The notes under the pieces were generated by a model. It was given only the letters and a program-made list of their open reading frames with translations, was not told the origin of the DNA and ran no database searches. Source: Streptomyces sp. NBC_00335 (GTDB taxonomy: Bacteria; Actinomycetota; Actinomycetes; Streptomycetales; Streptomycetaceae). From it: a DNA stretch of 64,000 nucleotides. The stretch covers positions 3,224,001-3,288,000 of the forward strand of contig NZ_CP108006.1 in the NCBI RefSeq assembly GCF_036127095.1, in the 5' to 3' direction. Position numbers and translations under genes: made by a program. Every line of letters begins with the position of its first letter. Position 1 is the first letter of the stretch. Of this stretch, positions 7,917-16,854 are shown piece after piece.

Positions 7917-9065
7917 CTAGGCCGAGACGGAACCGCTGGTGGAAGCGGTCTGACGGAACAGCCATTCCGACTTCAGCTCCGCATAACCGGGCTTGATCAC
8001 GTCGTTGATCATGGCCAGTCGTTCATCGAAAGGAATGAACGCGGACTTCATCGCATTGACCGTGAACCACTGCATGTCGTCGAGCGAGTAGCCGAAGGTG
8101 TCGACCAGGTGCTCGAACTCGCGGCTCATGCTGGTGCCGCTCATCAGCCGGTTGTCGGTGTTGACCGTCAGCCTGAAGTGCAGTTTCCGCAGCAGGCCGA
8201 TCGGGTGCTCGGCATAGGAGAGCGCCGCACCCGTCTGCAGGTTCGACGTCGGGCACATCTCCAGCGGGATCCGCTTGTCCCGGACGTACGAGGCCAGGCG
8301 GCCCAGCGTCACGGAACCGTCGGCGGCGACCTCGATGTCATCGATGATCTTCACACCGTGGCCGAGCCGGTCGGCGCCGCACCACTGCAGGGCCTGCCAG
8401 ATCGACGGCAGGCCGAAGGCCTCGCCCGCGTGGATGGTGAAGTGGTTGTTCTCGCGCTTGAGGTACTCGAAGGCGTCGAGGTGGCGGGTGGGAGGGAACC
8501 CGGCCTCGGCGCCGGCGATGTCGAAGCCGACGACGCCGTTGTCGCGGTAGCGGTTGGCCAGCTCCGCGATCTCCAGCGCGCGGGCCGCGTGCCGCATCGC
8601 GGTCAGCAGCGCGCCGACGCGGATCCGGTGACCGTTGGCCTTCGCGCGGCGCTCGCCCTCGCGGAAGCCCTCGTTGACCGTCTCGACGACCTCTTCGAGG
8701 GTCAGGCCGGCTTCCAGGTGCTGCTCGGGCGCGTAACGGATCTCCGCGTAGACGACGCCGTCCTCGGCGAGGTCCTCGGCGCACTCGGCGGCCACCCGGA
8801 AGAGGGCCGCCTTCGTCTGCATGACCGCGCAGGTGTGGGCGAAGGTCTCCAGGTAGCGCGGCAGGGAACCGGAGTCGGCGGCCTCCCGGAACCAGATGCC
8901 GAGCTTGTCGGCGTCGGTCTCGGGAAGGTTCTCGTAGCCGACCTCGCGGGCCAGCTCGATGATGGTCCCGGGGCGCAGTCCACCGTCGAGGTGGTCGTGC
9001 AGGAGCACCTTCGGGGAGCGGCTGATCTGATCCGGGGTGGGCAGGTTGGGGGTCTCGCTCGTCAT
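7917..9065 (-). CDS. add: Adenosine deaminase
   Basis: The 382-residue product has the adenosine deaminase landmarks: the zinc ligands in HDHLDG (residues 23-28), the catalytic HAGE segment, the ADRLGHG motif, EMCPTSN and a late Asp in NTDN. It deaminates adenosine and deoxyadenosine to inosine nucleosides in the cytoplasm. ATG at 9065 follows GGAG; an operator palindrome lies 17 nt upstream at 9082-9093, with a -10-like TAGAGT (9072-9077) between operator and start. It is a single-gene unit closed by a strong terminator. The operator ties it to deoC, deoA and the nucleoside transporter. Confidence 0.95.
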   Translation of the reverse strand: MTSETPNLPTPDQISRSPKVLLHDHLDGGLRPGTIIELAREVGYENLPETDADKLGIWFREAADSGSLPRYLETFAHTCAVMQTKAALFRVAAECAEDLAEDGVVYAEIRYAPEQHLEAGLTLEEVVETVNEGFREGERRAKANGHRIRVGALLTAMRHAARALEIAELANRYRDNGVVGFDIAGAEAGFPPTRHLDAFEYLKRENNHFTIHAGEAFGLPSIWQALQWCGADRLGHGVKIIDDIEVAADGSVTLGRLASYVRDKRIPLEMCPTSNLQTGAALSYAEHPIGLLRKLHFRLTVNTDNRLMSGTSMSREFEHLVDTFGYSLDDMQWFTVNAMKSAFIPFDERLAMINDVIKPGYAELKSEWLFRQTASTSGSVSA

Positions 9066-9081
9066 CTGGGCACTCTAGCTC

Positions 9082-9093
9082 CTACGCGCGTAG
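9082..9093 (-). promoter_or_regulatory. Nucleoside-regulon operator upstream of add
   Basis: Perfect CTACGCGCGTAG palindrome. It occupies the spacer region upstream of TAGAGT (9072-9077), a candidate -10, so a bound protein would block RNA polymerase. Identical to the sites before deoC and the transporter operon. Confidence 0.8.
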
Positions 9094-9179
9094 AGCGGTG
9101 AGACGGAGTCCGCCCCCGATATGTAACAGTGACCGCGCGGACGGGTGGCGTACACCTCGGCGTCTGAGACTGTTCCGTC

Positions 9180-9899
9180 ATGGCACAGCATGCGCCGCCG
9201 GCGCGCGGGGCCCGCCTGGGGCGGGCGGCCGGCGCGAACGGCTCGGTCTCAACGGTCAGTGGTGTGGTGCTCCTTCTCCCCGGAGCGTCCAGATTGTCCC
9301 CCGGTCCGGTACGTCCGCTGGCTCGGGCCCTGGCCCGTGCGGGCGCGGCGGACGGGCTGGTCACGCACCAGGTCATCCACGGTGCGGGCACCCGGGAAGG
9401 GGACGCCCAGTGGGCCGCGGACGAGGTGGTCCGCCGGTACGGGGACGTCCCGGTGTGCCTGGCCGGCTACGACGCGGGCGGCCGGGCGGCGCTCGCCGCG
9501 GCCGGCCACGAAGCCGTCAACTCCGTTCTGGCACTCGCCCCTTCGTTCCCGCGGCAGTCCGACACCGACTCCCCCGAACCGGTGAAGCAGCTCTCGGGCC
9601 GCCGGGTCCTGATCGTGCACGGCACCAACGACGCCCGCAGCGACCCGGAGTTGTCGTACCGGCTGGCGACCCGGGCGAAGAAGGCGAACCGCACGACGTG
9701 CCGCTTCGAGGTGCACTCCGACGGGCACGGGCTGCGCGAGCACCAGGACGAAGTCGTGGCCCTGTCCGTGGACTTCGTACTGGGCTCCGTGTTCTCGGGG
9801 CCCTACTCGCGACCGGTCACCGACGCGCTGGCGGCTCCCCCGCCGCTGGGCCTGCGGATGCCGCTGGCCTCCGGCTACAAGCGGTCCCTGCGCGGCTGA
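9180..9899 (+). CDS. Alpha/beta-hydrolase fold protein with Asp at the nucleophile elbow
   Basis: The 239-residue protein has an alpha/beta-hydrolase outline: VVLLLPGAS near the N-terminus, an elbow reading LAGYDAGG (around residue 95), an acid region VHGTNDARSD and a C-terminal SDGHGLREH. The elbow has Asp where most lipases and esterases have Ser. Asp nucleophiles are known in haloalkane dehalogenases and epoxide hydrolases, so it may belong to that mechanistic type or be inactive. No substrate can be assigned. ATG at 9180 is plausible though its ribosome binding site is weak. Divergent from add. Confidence 0.75.
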   Translation: MAQHAPPARGARLGRAAGANGSVSTVSGVVLLLPGASRLSPGPVRPLARALARAGAADGLVTHQVIHGAGTREGDAQWAADEVVRRYGDVPVCLAGYDAGGRAALAAAGHEAVNSVLALAPSFPRQSDTDSPEPVKQLSGRRVLIVHGTNDARSDPELSYRLATRAKKANRTTCRFEVHSDGHGLREHQDEVVALSVDFVLGSVFSGPYSRPVTDALAAPPPLGLRMPLASGYKRSLRG

Positions 9900-10296
9900 C
9901 ACCCCACGCCTACGACGGAGGGCGGCGGGGCGGAGGGCCCCGAAGGGCAGCGACTGCCCGGAAGGGCAAGGAAGGCCCCCGAAGGGCAGCCGCGCGCTGC
10001 GGGCCGAAGCGCCCGGATTCGGTGTGGTCACGCCGGGCCGTCCGTGCCGGCCGCGCCGTCCCCTCCCGGTCGGATGACACGGGCGGGCCCGGCGCGACCA
10101 CCTTGAGGCACACGCCCGCGCGAGGGCGCGATGCCAGGCCGGCGAAGCGCGGACTTGAAAATGCCCGCGCCCTCCCCCGAGAACGCCGTGGTACCACTGT
10201 GCCGGTTAGGCCTATCCTCACGAAGATCGGAGGGCATCGTCTTGGTGCCTTGCGGGAACACGAGGGGTTTACGAATCGGCACAGGCCGGGACGAAT
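9900..10296. other. Gene-free interval with short direct repeats and a probable promoter
   Basis: No convincing gene in 397 bp. A 16-17 nt GC-rich direct repeat (core cccgaagggcagc) occurs at about 9936-9951 and 9974-9990. The final 120 bp are less GC-rich and include TATCCT (about 10213) as a possible -10 for the LuxR-type gene. Confidence 0.5.
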
Positions 10297-11418
10297 ATGT
10301 ATATGCCATCGGATGAAACGGACCAACTGAGCTCCGTGGCCCGGCGTCTTTACGGGTACGCGGCCGAGCGGCACACGTTTTCCGAGACGGAAGCCGGCGA
10401 GGCGCTCGGCGAGTCGGTCGGCGACGCCCTCGCCGAACTCGCGGCGGCCCACCTGATCCAGCCCCGCTCCCACCCGGCCTCCGCCGCGGACGGCGTCCGC
10501 CCCGACGAGCCCGCGCGGGTGTGCTGGAGCGCCGTGTCCCCGCGGGCCGCGGTGGCCCGGACGCTGGCCCCGCTGGCCCTGCGGGTGCGCGAGACCCACG
10601 ACGAGATGGACCGGCTGCGCGACCGGCTGGAGAACCTGCTCCCCGCGTACGAGGCGGGCGCCGACCTGCGCGACCGGGGCGGGGCGAACGCCCTGGAGCT
10701 GGTCACCGACCCGGACGCGCTGCAGGACCTGATCGGGGAGCTCATCGCCTCGGCCGAGTCCGAGGTGCTGACCTGCCACCCGGGCGGCGGCCGCAGCACG
10801 GCGACCCTGGAGGGGGCGGTGGTCCGGGACGAGGCGATGCTGGCCCGGGGCGTGCGGATGCGCACCCTCTACCAGCACACCGCCCGCTACTCCCGCCCGA
10901 CGGCCGCCTACGTGGAGCGGGTGACCGCGCTCGGCTCGCAGGTCCGTACCGTCGGCGACGGGCTGATGCGGATGATCCTCGTCGACCGGCACACCGGGCT
11001 GATGGAGGTACAGGACGACATCAAGGCGGCGCTGGTGGTGCGCGAGCCCAACGTCGTCCACTTCATGGCGCAGACCTTCGAGCGCTGCTGGGCGGAGGCC
11101 GAGCCCTTCAGCACCACCGTCGGGCCGGACCAGGCCCGTTCGATCTCCGACGAGCTGCGCCAGAACATCGTGCGGCTCCTGGCGGAGGGGCTGGAGGACA
11201 AGGTCATCGCCCGGCGCCTCGGCATGTCGGAGCGGACCTGCCAGCGCCACATCGCCGAGATCATGCGGGCGGTGGGGGCCAAGTCCCGTTTCCAGGCGGG
11301 GTTCCTGCTGTCGGCGACGGCCGCGGCCGCCGCCTCCGCCACCCGCACCCCGCTCACTCACCCCCCGGCTGAAGCTCCGGAATCAGCCGCCCCCGACGGG
11401 ACAGCAGAAACTTCTTGA
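10297..11418 (+). CDS. LuxR-family transcriptional regulator with TrmB-like N-terminal half
   Basis: The 373-residue protein ends in a GerE/LuxR helix-turn-helix (about residues 300-350: IVRLLAEGLEDKVIARRLGMSERTCQRHI), followed by a Ser/Pro/Thr tail. The N-terminal half looks like the TrmB-type orphan regulators of Streptomyces: a short winged-helix-like segment, a helical linker (LRVRETHDEMDRLRDRLENL) and a phospholipase-D-like sensor region. No phosphorylation receiver is present. ATG at 10297 follows GGGA. Its 3' end overlaps the convergent LysR-type gene by 65 nt. The ligand and targets are unknown. Confidence 0.85.
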   Translation: MYMPSDETDQLSSVARRLYGYAAERHTFSETEAGEALGESVGDALAELAAAHLIQPRSHPASAADGVRPDEPARVCWSAVSPRAAVARTLAPLALRVRETHDEMDRLRDRLENLLPAYEAGADLRDRGGANALELVTDPDALQDLIGELIASAESEVLTCHPGGGRSTATLEGAVVRDEAMLARGVRMRTLYQHTARYSRPTAAYVERVTALGSQVRTVGDGLMRMILVDRHTGLMEVQDDIKAALVVREPNVVHFMAQTFERCWAEAEPFSTTVGPDQARSISDELRQNIVRLLAEGLEDKVIARRLGMSERTCQRHIAEIMRAVGAKSRFQAGFLLSATAAAAASATRTPLTHPPAEAPESAAPDGTAETS

Positions 11419-12295
11419 ACTCCGCCACCGGAGGCGTGTCCGGGTGCCCGTCGAGCCACGCCACCCCGATCTCGCGGACCGCGCGCGGGGCGGTGACCGT
11501 CAGCTCGACGACCCCGGGCCGGGCCACCGCCGGCGGCGGCAGCAGCGCCACACCGAGACCGGCGGCGACGAGCCCGCGCAGGGTCTCGGCCTCCTCGCCC
11601 TCGAAGGCGACCCGGGGCGTGAACCCGGCCTCCGCGCACAGGTCGTCGGTGATGCGGCGCAGCCCGTAGCCCGGCTCCAGGGTGACGAAGGTTTCCTCGG
11701 CGGCTTCCGCGAGGCGGATCCGCTTGCGCGTGGCGAGCCGGTGGTCGTCGGGGACCACCAGGCGCAGCCGCTGCTCGTCGAGCCGCCGGGCCACCAGGTC
11801 CGGGGCGTCGGGCAGCGGCGAGGTCAGGCAGAGGTCGAGCTCGCCGGCGCGCAGCCGCTCCAGCATGGCCTCGCCGTAGTTCTGGACCAGGGAGAACCGC
11901 ACGCCGGGGTGGTCGGCCCGGAAGGCCCGGATCAGGCCGGGTACGGTCTCGGGGCCCAGGGTGTGCAGGAAGCCGAAGGCGACCTTGCCGAAGGACGGGT
12001 CGGCGTCCTGCTGTACGGAGCCGGCGGCGCGGGCGATCTCGGCCAGCGAGCGCTCCGCCGAGGCGAGGAAGGTGCGGCCCGCGACGGTGAGGGCGACCGT
12101 ACGGCCCTTGCGGGCGAACAGGGTGACGCCCAGGTCCTGTTCGAGGCGGACCATGGCCCGCGACAGGGTGGACTGGGGAACGCCCAGCTCGTGCGCGGCG
12201 CGGGTGACGTGCTCGTGCCGGGCGACGGCGACGAAGTAGGCGAGGCGCGGGGCCAGCGCATGTGTCACGGCCATGTCTTCTTCGTAACGACTCAT
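11354..12295 (-). CDS. LysR-family transcriptional regulator
   Basis: The 313-residue product has an N-terminal winged helix-turn-helix (VTRAAHELGVPQSTLSRAMVRLEQDLG, about residues 28-55) and a LysR substrate-binding domain with the usual FGFLHTLGPE and LVAAGLGVALLP segments. It is divergently transcribed from an MFS exporter gene, the classic arrangement for a LysR regulator that controls its neighbour in response to an exported compound. ATG at 12295 or ATG at 12274 (better Shine-Dalgarno, GAAGAAG) could start it. Its 3' end overlaps the LuxR-type gene. Confidence 0.9.
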   Translation of the reverse strand: MSRYEEDMAVTHALAPRLAYFVAVARHEHVTRAAHELGVPQSTLSRAMVRLEQDLGVTLFARKGRTVALTVAGRTFLASAERSLAEIARAAGSVQQDADPSFGKVAFGFLHTLGPETVPGLIRAFRADHPGVRFSLVQNYGEAMLERLRAGELDLCLTSPLPDAPDLVARRLDEQRLRLVVPDDHRLATRKRIRLAEAAEETFVTLEPGYGLRRITDDLCAEAGFTPRVAFEGEEAETLRGLVAAGLGVALLPPPAVARPGVVELTVTAPRAVREIGVAWLDGHPDTPPVAEFKKFLLSRRGRLIPELQPGGE

Positions 12296-12394
12296 CGATA
12301 GACACCCATCTGACCTGCGCTGATGCATGGATGGATTGATTATCGCGAATCCGTGCATTGGACGCATGAAAAGGACGGGCCTACCGTCGTAGGC
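12296..12394. promoter_or_regulatory. Divergent LysR/MFS promoter region with repeated TGCAT motifs
   Basis: This 99-bp region is clearly AT-richer than its flanks. It carries GATGCATGG (12322-12330) and GTGCATTGG (12353-12361), plus CGCATGA a turn later, repeated elements of the kind LysR proteins bind. The MFS transcript probably starts close to its ATG. Confidence 0.5.
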
Positions 12395-13696
12395 ATGCCT
12401 CCCGCTCATACCGGGGCACCCGTCATCCCGGGTGCCTCCACCCCGTCGTTCCCGGCCTCCGCACCCGAGGCCCCCGCCTCCGCACCCGAGGCGCACGAGC
12501 CCGGCCGTCCCGGCTACCGCCGCCTCAGCCTGGCGCTCTTCGCCGCCGGTCTGGCCACCTTCGCCCTCCTCTACTCCACCCAGGCGCTGCTGCCCGCGAT
12601 CTCCGACGGCTTCGGCGTGACGGCGGGTCAGGCCAGCTGGACGGTCTCCGCGGCCACCGGTGCGCTCGCGCTGTTCGTCCTGCCGCTCAGCGCGCTCTCG
12701 GAGCGTTTCGGGCGGACCCGGATGATGACCTGCTCGATGGTGATCGCGGTCGGCGTCGGCCTCCTCGTGCCCTTCGCACCGAACCTGGAGTGGCTGATCG
12801 CGCTGCGCGCCGTTCAGGGCGCGGCGATCGCCGGCATCCCGGCCTCCGCGATGGCGTACCTGGCGGAAGAGGTGAAGCCGAAGGCGCTGGTCGCCGCGAT
12901 CGGCCTGTTCGTGGCGGGCAACTCCATCGGCGGCATGAGCGGCCGCCTCGTCACGGGCTGGGCGGCCCAGGTCTGGGGCTGGCGCGGCGGGCTGCTGGCC
13001 GTCGGCCTGATGTCGCTGGCCTGCGCGGCGGCGTTCCTGGTCCTCCTGCCCCGGGCCCGGTTCTTCCGGCCGGCCTCGCTGAACCCGCGTGAGGTGGGAC
13101 GTACCGTCTCCGGGCACCTGCGCGATCCGCTGCTGCTGCGGCTGTACGGGATCGGCGCGCTGTTCATGACCGTGTTCGGGGCGGTGTACACGGTCATCGG
13201 CTACCGCCTGGTGGACGAGCCGTTCTCGCTCGGGCAGGGCCTCATCGGCTCGATCTTCCTGATCTACCTGGTCGGTACGGTCTCCTCGGCGGCGGCCGGG
13301 CAGCTGGTGGCCCGGCTGGGCCGGCGCGGCGCGCTGTACCTGGCGGTGACCACGACGGCGGCGGGCCTGTTCCTCTCCCTCGCGGAGTCCCTCACCGCGA
13401 TCCTGCTCGGCCTGATCCTCATCACGGCGGGCTTCTTCGCGGGCCACGCGGTGGCCTCCGCGGCGGTGAGCCGTACGGCGAAGACGGGCCGCGCGCAGGC
13501 CTCGGCGCTCTACCAGTCGGCGTACTACGTCGGCTCCAGCGCCGGCGGCACGCTGGGCGCCCTCGCCTACCACTCGGCGGGCTGGGCGGCCACGGTCACC
13601 CTCGCGCTGCTCGCGGTCGCCGGGGTCGTCACGATCACCCTGTACGGGTCGCACGCGGCCCGTACGGCCCGGATCGCGGCGCTCGCGGCGCGCTGA
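12395..13696 (+). CDS. MFS transporter
   Basis: The 433-residue protein has a Pro/Ala-rich cytoplasmic N-terminus (about 45 residues) and twelve predicted membrane helices. The MFS motif in the loop after helix 2 is visible (LSERFGRTRMM), and helix 5 region carries GNSIGGMSGRLVTGW. It resembles YnfM/drug-exporter-like members. The divergent LysR gene suggests substrate-dependent induction. ATG at 12395; the leader is very short. The substrate is unknown. Confidence 0.9.
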   Translation: MPPAHTGAPVIPGASTPSFPASAPEAPASAPEAHEPGRPGYRRLSLALFAAGLATFALLYSTQALLPAISDGFGVTAGQASWTVSAATGALALFVLPLSALSERFGRTRMMTCSMVIAVGVGLLVPFAPNLEWLIALRAVQGAAIAGIPASAMAYLAEEVKPKALVAAIGLFVAGNSIGGMSGRLVTGWAAQVWGWRGGLLAVGLMSLACAAAFLVLLPRARFFRPASLNPREVGRTVSGHLRDPLLLRLYGIGALFMTVFGAVYTVIGYRLVDEPFSLGQGLIGSIFLIYLVGTVSSAAAGQLVARLGRRGALYLAVTTTAAGLFLSLAESLTAILLGLILITAGFFAGHAVASAAVSRTAKTGRAQASALYQSAYYVGSSAGGTLGALAYHSAGWAATVTLALLAVAGVVTITLYGSHAARTARIAALAAR

Positions 13697-13744
13697 GGGC
13701 CGCCCCACCGGGGCCGTCAGTCCCGGATGGCATGATCGCCGATC

Positions 13745-15178
13745 ATGTCCATAGTCAACGTTCACCTCATACTCGGCAGCACGGTCAGCATGATCTGCCC
13801 GGCCCGCGTGGTGGAGTCCGGCGCCGACGGCCTGCTGCTGTGGGTCGCCCCGGGCACCCCGCTCTGGCGCGCCACCATCCCGGCCGGCACCCACCTTCGG
13901 GACCTGCCGCCGGAGGGCTCGTACCCACTGCGGGCGGACCGGTGGCGCCACGGCGGCGCGCTGATCCTGCAGCCGGCCGGGGCGGGGCACGCGGTGTGGT
14001 GGAGCTTCACGCTGGAGCAGGAGTTCCGCAGCTGGTACGTGAACCTGGAATCCCGCGTCCGCACCGGGGACGGCGCGGACGTGCACGTGACCGACCAGGA
14101 ACTCGACATCACGGTGACCCCGGACCGCGCGTGGGAGTGGAAGGACGAGGAGTCCTTCGCCGCGAAGACGGGCCACCCGGTGTACTGGACGCGGGACGAG
14201 GCCGCCTCCATCCGCGCGGAGGGCGTCCGCGTCACGCGGCTCATCGACTCGGCCGCCTATCCCTTCGACGGCACGTGGTGCGACTTCAGCCCGCCGGCGT
14301 CCTGGCCCCTCCCGGACCGCCCGCCCCTGCCCCTGGCCGCGGTCACGGCCCCGTCGGGGGTGCTCGTCCTGGGCAAGGCCGGCTGGATCGACCACCGCCC
14401 GGACGACACCCCGCCCCTCTCCGACCGCGCCCTGGCCATGGCGGCGACGGGCGGCGGCCACCTCCACGACGGCGGGGCGGCCGGGCCCGAGCCGTGGGGC
14501 TTCGAGGCCGTGGCCGTCCCCGCCGCCACCGACCGCCCCCTGCCGGTACGGGCCTGGACCTCGCCTTCCCCCTTCGACGGCGAACCGGTGATCTCCGCCC
14601 TGGAGATATCCCTCGGCCTCCCCTGGACCCACGGCCCGGACCCGGTCCCCCTCGGCGACCTCCCGGTCGACCGCTGCGGCATGGTCCTGGGCGACGCCCG
14701 CGCCCTGGACGCCTTCGAAGGGCTGAACGGCGAAGCCGTGAACGGCCTGGCGGACGTCACGTACCGGGGCCGGTACGAGGACGAGGCCCAGGCGGTGTTC
14801 GGCGGCGGGCCGACCGCCGGAGCATCCGGCCCCCTAGGCTTCCTCGACCTCCCGCTGGGCGAGGCCGCGGCTCTGGCGGAGCGGATCAGGGACTGGGTCA
14901 GGGCGGGGCCGGGCAACGGCCTGCGCGTGTCCGTGGAGCCCCACACCGACTACCACCGCGCCCGGCGCGCCGGCTGGGGCCACCCGCTGCTGGCCGGGGC
15001 CATCGAGCTGGGCGGCTGCCGGGTGCTCGGGCTCGGCTGGGACCCCGGGGACCACTCCGAGCGGCACCAGGGCGAGCGGGAGGAGGGCCGGGTGTACCCG
15101 GTCACCCTGGAGGAGCGCGATGGCGAGGCCGTCCTACGCTGGACCATCCCGCCGTACGAAGGGGAAGGGGAGGCCTGA
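13745..15178 (+). CDS. Two-part protein: N-terminal DUF402 domain plus uncharacterised C-terminal domain
   Basis: Residues 1-190 read as a DUF402 domain (LLWVAPGTPLWRATIP, WWSFTLEQEFRSWYVNLE, TVTPDRAWEWKDEESF), a nucleotide-phosphatase-like fold that is usually a free-standing protein of about 180 residues. Residues 200-477 form a second part with APSGVLVLGKAGWID, RCGMVLGDARALDAF and a C-terminal VYPVTLEERDGEAVLRW, which I do not recognise. The frame is continuous, so this is a fusion or a genuine long version. ATG at 13745 is supported by the DUF402 start. It is followed 2 nt later by a decayed gene. Confidence 0.7.
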   Translation: MSIVNVHLILGSTVSMICPARVVESGADGLLLWVAPGTPLWRATIPAGTHLRDLPPEGSYPLRADRWRHGGALILQPAGAGHAVWWSFTLEQEFRSWYVNLESRVRTGDGADVHVTDQELDITVTPDRAWEWKDEESFAAKTGHPVYWTRDEAASIRAEGVRVTRLIDSAAYPFDGTWCDFSPPASWPLPDRPPLPLAAVTAPSGVLVLGKAGWIDHRPDDTPPLSDRALAMAATGGGHLHDGGAAGPEPWGFEAVAVPAATDRPLPVRAWTSPSPFDGEPVISALEISLGLPWTHGPDPVPLGDLPVDRCGMVLGDARALDAFEGLNGEAVNGLADVTYRGRYEDEAQAVFGGGPTAGASGPLGFLDLPLGEAAALAERIRDWVRAGPGNGLRVSVEPHTDYHRARRAGWGHPLLAGAIELGGCRVLGLGWDPGDHSERHQGEREEGRVYPVTLEERDGEAVLRWTIPPYEGEGEA

Positions 15179-15180
15179 GA

Positions 15181-15739
15181 TGTCGCTGCCCCATGTGTAC
15201 CGGGTGACCAAGTACGACCCCGCCGACCGGGCCCCGAACGGGACCTACCAGGGGACGCAGGACTCCGACAGCGACCGCGGGCCGGTCGAGGCCGCGTATC
15301 TGGCGGCCGTCGGGGCCTTCGCCGAGGAGAGCGGGGCCGGGCTGCTCACCGTGCGGGATCCGCAGACCTGGTCGAGGAGAGCCCCGCCGCGAACGCCTCC
15401 CGCTGGTACCCCATCGGTGACGGGAGCCGGCTCGACGCCGTCCGGGCCGGGCTCGCGCCGCGCGCCCTGCTGAACGTCTGGCCGGGGCTGTCCGCCGACA
15501 CCGACGGGCTGCTGGCCGGGCTGCCCGAGGAGTTCACGGTCGAATGCGTGTGGGAGGACGCGGACGGCCGGATCTCCAGCGGTGTCGTCGACGAGGAGGA
15601 GCGTGCGGAGCTGGCGCGGGTGCTCGCCGGCGCCCGGGCCGCCGCCCTGCTGTCGATCTACGCCGACGAGCGGAAGTCCCTGTTCACCGGTGTGCTGCCG
15701 GACGCGGACGGGGTGGTGCGGGCCCGGTGGCAGTTGTAG
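15181..15739 (+). pseudogene. Frameshifted and internally deleted remnant of a hypothetical protein gene
   Basis: A good ribosome binding site (GGGGAGG) precedes ATG 15181, and the frame encodes MSLPHVYRVTKYDPAD onward, a convincing N-terminus. After about residue 58, near 15355-15370, the coding signal moves to another frame (LVEESPAANASRWYPIGDG) and continues to the TAG at 15739 (KSLFTGVLPDADGVVRARW). I recall intact Streptomyces homologues with both ends separated by a longer middle region, so an internal deletion that also shifted frame is the best explanation. A sequencing error alone would not explain the missing middle. Confidence 0.7.
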
Positions 15740-15843
15740 GGAAACGATCCGCCGCCGCGTGCCGGGCCGCGTGCCGGGCTGCGGTTGTCAGAGCCCTCGG
15801 GTAGTTTCCGAAGTACCGGGAACTAGCAGGGGGATCAAGGGAC

Positions 15844-16854
15844 ATGACCGAAGCCACCGACCTCGCACCCGAGCTCGACACCGCGCTCGACCGCTACCGC
15901 GTGGAGCTCACCGGCTACTGCTACCGCATGCTCGGCTCGGCCTTCGACGCCGAGGACGCGGTACAGGACACCTACATCCGTGCCTGGCGGAGCTTCGAGA
16001 AGTTCGAGGGCCGGTCCTCCCTGCGGTCCTGGCTGTACCGGATCGCCACCAACGTCTGCCTGGACCTGCTGAACGCGGGGAACAAGCGGGCCCGGCCCAT
16101 GGACCTGAGCGCCCCGCAGCACCAGGCCTCCGCCGTGCTCAACGAGCGGCCCGAGGTGACCTGGCTGGAGCCGGTGCCCGACGGGCGGGTGCTGCCGCAG
16201 ACCGCCGATCCGGCGGAGATGGCGCTGGCCAAGGAGTCCGTACGGCTCGCGTTCGTCGCCGCGCTCCAGCACCTGCCGGCCAAGCAGCGGGCCGTACTGA
16301 TCCTGCGCGAGGTGCTGGCCTGGAAGGCCGACGAGGTCGCCACCCTGCTGGACACCACCGTCGCGTCGGTGAACAGCGCCCTGCAGCGGGCCCGCGCGAC
16401 CCTCGCCGCCACCCGGATCCGGGAGAGCGAGTCCGCGGACCCGCTGGACACCGACCAGGTCAAGCTGCTGGAGCAGTACCTCGCCGCCTTCGAGGCGTAC
16501 GACATCTCCCGGCTCACCGCCCTGCTCCACGAGGACGCGGTGCTGTCGATGCCGCCGTTCGACCTTTGGCTCCAGGGCCACGAGGACATCGCGGCCTGGC
16601 ACCTGAACCAGGGCATCGGCTGCAAGGGCTCGCGGCTGCTCCCGACCACGGCGAACGGCATGCCCGCCTTCGGCCAGTACCGGCTGCGGGAGGACGGTCA
16701 GCCGGGCTGGACCCCGTGGGCGCTCCAGGTGCTGGAGGTGTCAGGGGGGAAGGTCACCGGCCTGAACGCCTTCCTGGACACCGCCCGGTGGTTCCCGCTC
16801 TTCGGGCTCCCCGAGCAGCTCGACGAGTCCTACGAGGCCGAGGAGCGCGCGTAA
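15844..16854 (+). CDS. ECF sigma factor with C-terminal SnoaL-like domain (SigG type)
   Basis: The 336-residue protein has sigma region 2 (residues 15-85, RMLGSAFDAEDAVQDTYIRAW) and region 4 (about 140-195, LPAKQRAVLILREVLAWKADEVATLL). It then has a C-terminal SnoaL/NTF2-like domain (about 205-330) characteristic of the large ECF factors related to mycobacterial SigG and SigJ. In these the C-terminal domain takes the place of an anti-sigma factor. ATG 15844 follows AGGGGGATCAAGGG. Its last 114 nt overlap the STAS-domain gene on the opposite strand. Confidence 0.9.
   Translation: MTEATDLAPELDTALDRYRVELTGYCYRMLGSAFDAEDAVQDTYIRAWRSFEKFEGRSSLRSWLYRIATNVCLDLLNAGNKRARPMDLSAPQHQASAVLNERPEVTWLEPVPDGRVLPQTADPAEMALAKESVRLAFVAALQHLPAKQRAVLILREVLAWKADEVATLLDTTVASVNSALQRARATLAATRIRESESADPLDTDQVKLLEQYLAAFEAYDISRLTALLHEDAVLSMPPFDLWLQGHEDIAAWHLNQGIGCKGSRLLPTTANGMPAFGQYRLREDGQPGWTPWALQVLEVSGGKVTGLNAFLDTARWFPLFGLPEQLDESYEAEERA

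Noticed and set aside
10204..10220. Iron-box-like TTAGGCCTATCCT upstream of the LuxR-type gene
   Set aside because: The half-sites do not match the DmdR/IdeR consensus well enough, and no iron gene is nearby.
11354..14632. A 1092-codon open frame on the minus strand across the LysR gene and opposite the MFS and DUF402 genes
   Set aside because: Only the last 313 codons match a LysR regulator; the rest is a high-GC antisense shadow of two well-supported genes.
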